A stretch of DNA of 64,000 nt. It comes from Girardinichthys multiradiatus. Its lineage: Eukaryota > Chordata > Actinopteri > Cyprinodontiformes > Goodeidae. A model generated the notes under the pieces. It had not been told where the DNA came from and searched no databases. It saw only the letters and a list, made by a program, of their open reading frames with translations. The stretch lies in NCBI RefSeq assembly GCF_021462225.1, contig NC_061800.1:2428501-2492500 (forward strand). Reading direction: 5' to 3'. The translations under genes were made by a program, and so were the position numbers. Positions 57,893 through 64,000 of the stretch are shown here, piece by piece. The stretch's first letter is position 1. Every line of letters begins with the position of its first letter.

Positions 57893-59108
57893 TGGTGCAT
57901 TCCCACCAAACGCGATTTCTGCAAATTTTTAGCCTCATTTGTGTGCTTTTGCCCGCTTCACATTCCGCGTGAACTCCGTGTTGGCATTCGGCAACAAGCG
58001 GCAACGCTTCGCCGCGTCATCAAATAGGAGGAGCTTCCATCTGCTGCTTGCTGGTTTCAACTGAACATGCTGGACATGGATTTCACGGATAATCACGGTG
58101 TTTTACCTGTGGAGAGCCGAAAAACGCAGCTGACGTCAACGTCCCTGGGTTCACCAAATTCTTCAGGAATGGGAACAGTTCGTAGATTACCACCACCTAA
58201 TCCAGGAGCTGCATTTGGATGACGGTCGATTTCAGCAGTACTTCCGTCTATCCAGGACCCAGTTCGACTATCTGCTGCCCCGCGTTGGGAGACGAATCGG
58301 CCTCTGGGACGCCAACTACCAGCTACCGCAGTGAAGCCAGCCCGAAGCCGGACATGGGACACTCAAGCTCCGCGGAGCCAGCGGCATCCAGCCCATGGCC
58401 GATCCGAGTCAGGCACCCAGATTTTGGCTAGCTGCTCTCTGTTGCTCCCTCTTCTGATGCGCGGTGGTTCACTAAGGACCGTCAATAAGTTTCCGAACCA
58501 AACAATCGTGGAAAATCTGAGTGCCTGAATCAGATCAACCGTGAGCTAGATGCCGCTAACTCCACGGAGCTTGAACATCCAACTTCAAACTAACTTAACC
58601 GCGGTTTACAGGTGTACTGCATCCCCGCTGCTGAACGCCTGTCCATCTGTCTTCGGTGAGTAAATAAATCTCAGCTCAGTAAAAAAACAGACGATTTTGA
58701 TGTCCACATCTCCTAAATATAAGATATTTGTGCCTAAACATAACCAGGCCAGGTCCTTTCTGTACTTGTCTCAGTAAAAGTAATTAGTTGAGTCATACAA
58801 CTCTGGCTTGCCGCACACCGCCACTATGATCTGGTCCTTCATCTTCACTGACAACTGCTTCTTCTCCGCTGCGGTCTTTCACCCTACGTCACAGCCACAT
58901 CCAGTCCCTGATTGGTTGACGTGATGCAAATTTAGGAAAAACTTCAGATTTTTCAACTCGTCCATCGTTTGCCGCGCCTTCCGCGCCGCGCCCTCCGCCT
59001 CCTTCGCACTGCGCCGCGCCGCTCCGCTCCTGAACGCGCCTCTACATAGGGATAACATGTAAATTGGCTGCTCCTTTCGCAGAAATCGCGTCTGGTGTGA
59101 ACGCACCA
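57893..59108 (+). mobile_element. PIF/Harbinger transposon, non-autonomous or decayed
   Basis: Terminal repeats TGGTGCATTCCCACCAAACG (left) and the complement of TGGTGCGTTCACACCAGACG (right), flanked by exact TTA duplications at 57890-57892 and 59109-59111. This terminus and 3-bp duplication fit PIF/Harbinger. The length is 1216 bp. Inside, 58165-58330 reads LIQELHLDDGRFQQYFRLSR and TQFDYLLPRVGRRIG, the N-terminal region of the Harbinger nuclease (HARBI1-like); the DDE part is gone. Confidence 0.88.
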
Positions 59109-60078
59109 TTAGATAGGAGTACTGTGTATACAGAGATGAAGCCACTGCCACTATTGATGCTTTTGTAGTTCTGCAAAAAGATATTGAACCTCCCAGAAAA
59201 TATTTCCACCATTTGAAGACTGCTTACTTTCAGGGATGTTATGCTCCAGGTCTTGAAGAAGACCACACTTTTAAGTCTTTGTTTCTTCACAACCTCCACG
59301 TAAGTGTGCAGTATGACGTGACCATGCATTGCATAACAGAGAATCTGTCCATGCAGGAGATTCATAGATATGCACAGGTTGTGTGGAAAACACATGTCCG
59401 TTCAGACAGAACAGGAAAAGGCAAAGTTAGAGTGTTAAACATTCAAACTGAGAACAGGCCTAAGAAGAAGCGCAAAGTCAGTCCCCAAGTGATGCAACAG
59501 AATCAGGGGGGTGGTAACCGGCGTCAGCCAAAACCCAAGCCACCAGTTAAAAGACAAACACCTTTTCACAGAGCAACATAAAACTGTAAGGTTGATGGTA
59601 AAGAGTGGAGCCACTCCAAAGATGTCATCACAAAGGAGAAATTTGAGATGATCTACAGGTGCATTATAACTGAGGTAACAGCATTCCTAAAAGACATGGC
59701 AAGCCGTTGTAGTCCACAATCAATCCTGTAAAATCTATCAAGGAATGAAGATGGTAAAACATTTCCAACACCCTATATTCTGTTTTAAACTTTTTCTTTC
59801 TTATGGTTTTGAACTTGAGAAATCATGAAGGTTTTAGAAGCAGTATTATGATAGTGTGAAACTTATTACAGGATTTTTTCTTTTTAAACATTTCATTACT
59901 GTTAGTCTCTGCCCAAGCCTGCCTTGCTCCTGTCCAAACACTAACCTCTGAACCGAAAATGAACTGTTGAACTCTGCCTACCTACAGGAACCCAGTGACT
60001 CTTTTCACATGGCTGAGGACCGATGGTTAGCCCCAAAAACTGTGAACTTCATCTCATTCTTCGGATTTAAAGGGGGGA
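59109..60078 (+). pseudogene. older retrovirus-like gag, part 2, and 3' end of the internal region
   Basis: Resumes gag after the Harbinger insertion: FVVLQKDIEPPRKYFHHLKT, YFQGCYAPGLEEDHTFKSLF and MQEIHRYAQVVWKTHV (59150-59400), then a basic stretch (RPKKKRKVSP, RRQPKPKPPVKRQ). Pol and env are missing. The text near 59990-60060 leads into a purine tract (TTTAAAGGGGGG, ending 60077), the expected polypurine tract before a 3' LTR. Confidence 0.7.
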
Positions 60079-61578
60079 TGTTGGGACCCCAGCCATGGGG
60101 ACAACATGAATGGCCAGTATGAGCTTTTCTGGAACTTTCAAAATAAATCATATTAACCTACTTCCTATTATTTAATAAATATAAATAAATAAGTATTAAT
60201 ATTAAATATAAAATAATATATTTATATTCATAATTACAACAGCATGTTCATTAAGGGTGTTGGACCATGTGTTGCTTAATATTGGACCATTTGTACGTTG
60301 CTGGACGCCACTATGCCTTCCGGCGTCATCGACCATTTTGTACCCGAGGATAGTCCGCTACTACAGCATGCACCGTAGCTGATAGGACGGGGGCGTCGTA
60401 GCTCTGATGTCACAGTGGGTTATATAACAAATGAGCCCATCCCAACTGGGCTTTTCAGCTTGGAACTGAGACGTGGTTACCTCGCAACTGGAGTGTCATT
60501 CTGGAGAAGAAATCCCACATGGATTTTCATTCATTCTTCCCGTTGGCCAACGAGAAGAAATTCATGAAAGAAGTTTCTGGAATAGGAAGGCCTGAAATTT
60601 CACTTTACCGATCGAAGACGTGAGTTTAACACGTAACAGAAGAAAAATGCCACGGAGGGTTCAAGGAGACAAAATTGCCACCTTTGTTTTTGTTCTAGTC
60701 GACTGCTGACAGTCCGTCATATCGTTCCTTTTCGCCAAGGAGGCCAAAGGACGAAACTGACCACTTCCTGAGTTATCCACGGACATGTGGAAACTATTCC
60801 CCCTCCTTCTCTCCCTCTGCTCAGAGGAGACAACAGCCAAGTAATCCCCTTTTATTTTCTTTTTTAGAAATAGCTTGGGCAGGATAGAGTAGGATTTTAG
60901 GTCTAATGTGTTCGAAGTGTATTTGCATGCCAAGTGTTATTGAATTTTGATGATCGCTGGACTCTGAAGCCACCGAGCTTCGCAAGTTGTGTCTTACTGT
61001 GTGAACCCCGAGCGGAGGTGTGCTGTAAAGCTGAGCTGCTATAATAACCTTATGGTGAAAATCAACCATTTTCTTTGTCTTCAACTTCATGTTTTATTGG
61101 TTGCTGCCAAAAGTTTTATAACTCTTTGTGTGCACTGAGCTTGCAGTGTTGGGGGATATTTTACGACCCTTGACGCCTGGTGGGGGAAGGTACACTCAAA
61201 GATCTGCTTAGCATAATATTCCCCTTGTATTTTGCCATAACTGGTTTGATTTTATCCACACTCAAGGCTGTTTTATTTGGTTTAGTTAGATATTTTACCC
61301 TTTTGAGTAGAACTTTGCATGTTTGATTAGGTGAAGAGTATTGAATCGGAAGAGCGAGTTGTATCAGGGCTGTTGATTTAATAAATAGTCACGTAGATAA
61401 AGAGAAAGCGTTTGTGTTTATTTTGTGCAAGAGTGATTTGTCAGTCAAAATAAGGTTAAAGTTCAGCACGTTTCAGCAGAAACGGTTGATTAAACAGTGA
61501 CATCTAGTAATAGTTATCAACTATTAGTGAGAATTTAATAATTGTAATTATCAAGGGCTTTGAGCCACCATTACAACA
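60079..61578 (+). repeat. presumed retroviral LTR, shared by two internal regions
   Basis: Starts TGTTGGGACCCC directly after a polypurine tract and ends TTACAACA, giving TGTTG/CAACA inverted ends. It has a TATA box (TATATAA, 60421-60427) and a poly(A) signal (AATAAA, 61380-61385). No second copy is in the window for comparison and no clear primer-binding site follows, so the right end is uncertain. Confidence 0.5.
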
Positions 61579-61694
61579 CCAGAGGACATCTTTGGTTTTG
61601 ATTCATAAATGAGGATTTTTGGTTAAGAAATAAATTTTCTCAAATTATGATTTTAAATTATAATTCTTGATAAATATTAATTAATTAATAATCT

Positions 61695-62475
61695 AAAGCT
61701 GAGTGTCATTAGCGTAACAGTGAAAATGTATTCTATGCTGCCTGATAATTTTACCTATTGGAAGCATATACATAGTAAAGAGAATTGGCCCAAGTACTGA
61801 ACCCTGTGGTACTCCACAATTAACCCTGGAGTTTAAAGATGATTTATCATTTACATGAACAAACTGGAATCTGTCAGACAAATAAGATTTAAACCAGCCT
61901 AGCACTGTTCCCCTGATATTCCAGCCTTTCTAGGAGAATATTGTGATCGACTGTATCAAATGCAGCACTGAGATCTAACAGGACAAATACAGACACAAGT
62001 CCATTATCTGAGGCCACAAGAATATCATTAGTGACTTTCAGCAGAGCTGTTTCAGTGCTATGATGTGCTCTGAAACCTGACTGAAACTCTTCAAACAGGT
62101 CATTGCTGTGTTAAAAGCTCACACATTTGTTAAGCAACTATTTTCTCAAGAATTTTAGATAGGAACAGAAGATTAGAAATAGGTCTGTAATTTATTAAGT
62201 CATCTTGATCACGCTAAGGTTTCTTAAGTAAAGGTGTAATTACAGCTACCTAAAAAGCTTGTGGTACATATCCATTTACTAAGGATAGATTAATCATATC
62301 TAAAATGGGGCTGGTAATCAGAGGGAACACTTCCTTAAATAATTTGGTTGGGATTGGGTCTAACATATAAATTGAAGGTTTAGATGAAGCTAATATTTTT
62401 GATAACTCTGGAAGCTCCACAGGATCAAAGCAGTCCAAAAACAGATCAGGTTCTACAGTTACTACAGTTGAGGCG
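61695..62475 (-). mobile_element. L2-clade LINE RT fragment, antisense
   Basis: Minus strand: LPELSKILASSKPSIYMLDP and IPTKLFKEVFPLITSPILDM near 62430-62310, then [20 protein letters not shown] and [19 protein letters not shown] near 61900-61770, and CYANDTQL at 61716-61693. The last should be YADDTQL, so the first catalytic Asp is Asn. It sits between the LTR and the gag of the younger provirus. Confidence 0.85.
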
Positions 62476-62477
62476 TG

Positions 62478-63712
62478 ATGCCCTGACACACCCTGAGTGC
62501 AGCCGGAGTGAACTCTCAGATTATGACTCAGATGGACCGGAACCAATCCCTGAGAGTGGATTGCACACCCGCCAGCTTGAGTCTCTTGCCAAAGACATAG
62601 AGCGTTTCGACCCTAATAATCTAGAGTCAAACATTGATGATTATCTTAGGGAAGTTGAATGCTGTCTTTTAGATTTGTACTGCCCATCAGCACGGGAACA
62701 ATTGAAGCTCATCTGGAAGACAACATCCAGGTGCGTCCATGTTTTCATGGAGATCCTGCCCCCTGCAGTCCGAGACCGTTATTCAACCCTCTACGATACT
62801 TTAAGGGAAGAATATTCTGTGTACACAGACCGGGCCTCCGCAACACTTGGTGCCTTCGCTGTCCAGCAAAAGAAAAGCGAAGCACCCAGGGAGTATTACC
62901 GGCGCTTGAGAGCCACTTACTTCCAAGGACGCAATGATCCCGGCATTGAGGAGGAACATGCTTTTAAATCCCTGTTCCTCCACAACCTTCATGAAACTGT
63001 ACAATACAATGTTACTGTGTATTGCAGAACAAAGACCCTGAGCATGCAAGACATCCGGAAATATGCTCAGATGGCGTGGGAGACACGTGCTCAACCGACC
63101 AAGGGATCAGAGGGCGAGGCTATGGTTTTACAGGTACAGACAGAAAGGAACAGCCTTGCGTTGGAAGATCAGGAAATGCCTTCAACCAGAACTCATATTA
63201 AGAACAGGTTCAGAGAACAACGTAGGTTTGGTCAGCAGGACCGGGGGGTTGGCAATGAACCTCCAGGTAACCCCAGGTCCAGCAGACGCCCTGACCATCA
63301 AGCGAGGCCTAAAGATAAGACTGATGGAAAAGGGTGGAACCGACATGCAGAAGGGATTATGGGGAAAGAGATGCAGGAAGTCTTACGCAAGATGGTGACA
63401 GAAGCGGTGCGTGAGGCCACCACACCACCACAACCTTCAAAACAGGAAACCGACCTTCGAGGTAAACCAGATCCAAAATCCCCATCAGCATTACTAGGCG
63501 TGGACTCCGTCCCCACAGCAACCAGAGTCTATCTTGTCGGGTGGGGAGGCAAACCTGAGAAACCTCAAGAACCCCTTGGGACCTCGTCAGGAGAAACACC
63601 ACGGACCCCCTTCCTAAAATTCTTGTGCAAACTAACCCACAACACACATGCCAGTCACCTATACTTTCCGACCATTAGAGGGGGGGGTGCGTCGAGACGA
63701 ACGCTCTCCTAG
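62478..63712 (+). CDS. endogenous-retrovirus-like Gag, younger copy
   Basis: One open frame ends at TAG 63710-63712. It is open upstream into the antisense LINE, so the true start is not visible; gag-like text begins about 62478 (LRRDALTHPECSRSELSDYD). Then come LAKDIERFDPNNLESNIDDY, a region with two conserved tryptophan/phenylalanine blocks, AREQLKLIWKTTSR, YYRRLRATYFQGRNDPGIEE, FKSLFLHNLHETVQYNV and MQDIRKYAQMAWETRA, followed by a basic, proline-rich tail. No Cys-His zinc knuckle is seen. It is homologous to the older copy at 57.2-59.7 kb. In a live element Gag forms the particle and binds the RNA. Confidence 0.75.
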
Positions 63713-64000
63713 ATGCAGGATCAGAAATTAGCCTGATGCTCTCAACCCTGTTTGAGGAGGTTAGTAGTGCCATGCTCGCTCTTGGTAAACCATTTCAAGT
63801 TGAGGGTTGTGATGTAAGCATCACCAGCTATACCCAAGACCACTCATAAATAACCAGTCGTGTGTGGTTGGATGTTTCATTCCAAGACATGACTTTGGTC
63901 CACCCCATTTACATTTGCACATTGGACACAGAGCCTCTCCTTGCCGGCCAGGACCTGCTGGACAGGCTGGCCCCGCTCACTGACTGCCACCAGGGCCAAC
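63690..64000 (+). pseudogene. retrovirus-like protease, -1 frame, one stop
   Basis: The frame is -1 to gag. It reads ALLDAGSEISLM near 63703-63738, the active-site loop of a retropepsin with DAG in place of DTG or DSG, then WLDVSFQDMTLVHPIYICTL and PLLAGQDLLDRLAPLTD to the window end. An in-frame TAA lies at 63847-63849. The frame change coincides with a run of eight G near 63680-63687. The reverse transcriptase would follow beyond 64000. Confidence 0.72.

Noticed and set aside
62384..62477. Gag frame seemingly starting at 62384
   Set aside because: The first 30 or so codons are antisense L2 sequence. The frame is open by chance, so I start gag-like text at 62478 and call the true start unseen.

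Overview
The window looks like euchromatic DNA of a teleost fish. The one host gene recognised is interrupted by many GT-AG introns, and almost everything else is transposable-element DNA of types typical of ray-finned fish: Tc1/mariner transposons with TA target duplications, L2-clade LINEs, Rex3/RTE LINEs, tRNA-headed SINEs, a DIRS-like tyrosine-recombinase retrotransposon, a PIF/Harbinger element and endogenous-retrovirus-like gag-pro sequence. The species cannot be named from the sequence.

Layout. 4.0-17.25 kb: the last fourteen coding exons and 3'UTR of ccdc93 on the + strand, all phase-compatible and open, with introns filled by Tc1-like copies. Its 6.6-kb intron holds a Tc1-like element nested inside another. 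17.4-41.2 kb: no convincing host gene. This part holds Tc1-like copies, a pogo/Tigger C-terminus with a PHD-type finger, a Rex3 copy inserted into an L2 element with a 10-bp duplication, a second copy of the 9.5-kb Tc1 family, a retroposon-like unit with a small membrane/coiled-coil ORF, a diverged tandem duplication, and three more RTE pieces. 41.5-43.5 kb: an antisense L2 tail and one orphan exon-like block.

43,480-47,000 is the most unusual object. It is a 3.5-kb element with an exact 6-bp target duplication, AG...CT termini, about 1-kb terminal inverted repeats carrying promoter-type motifs, and one minus-strand gene of six exons. All five of the gene's junctions are phase 1 and its predicted product is 244 residues. 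The termini, duplication length and repeat length fit the Polinton/Maverick group, but the element is far too short to be autonomous and the protein is not one I recognise. A second, older inverted-repeat unit (49.56-52.08 kb) has a similar plan: a decayed reading frame whose last exon lies in the inverted repeat.

52.1-55.7 kb: a DIRS-like element with decayed RT/RNase H and tyrosine recombinase. 55.9-57.1 kb: a third copy of a Tc1-like family. 57.2-64 kb: two related retroviral gag regions on either side of one presumed LTR, the older one split by a Harbinger element with an exact TTA duplication and the younger preceded by an antisense L2 fragment. The protease of the younger copy runs off the window end.

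Family assignments rest on recognising protein motifs and terminal repeats by eye. No alignments or database searches were run.
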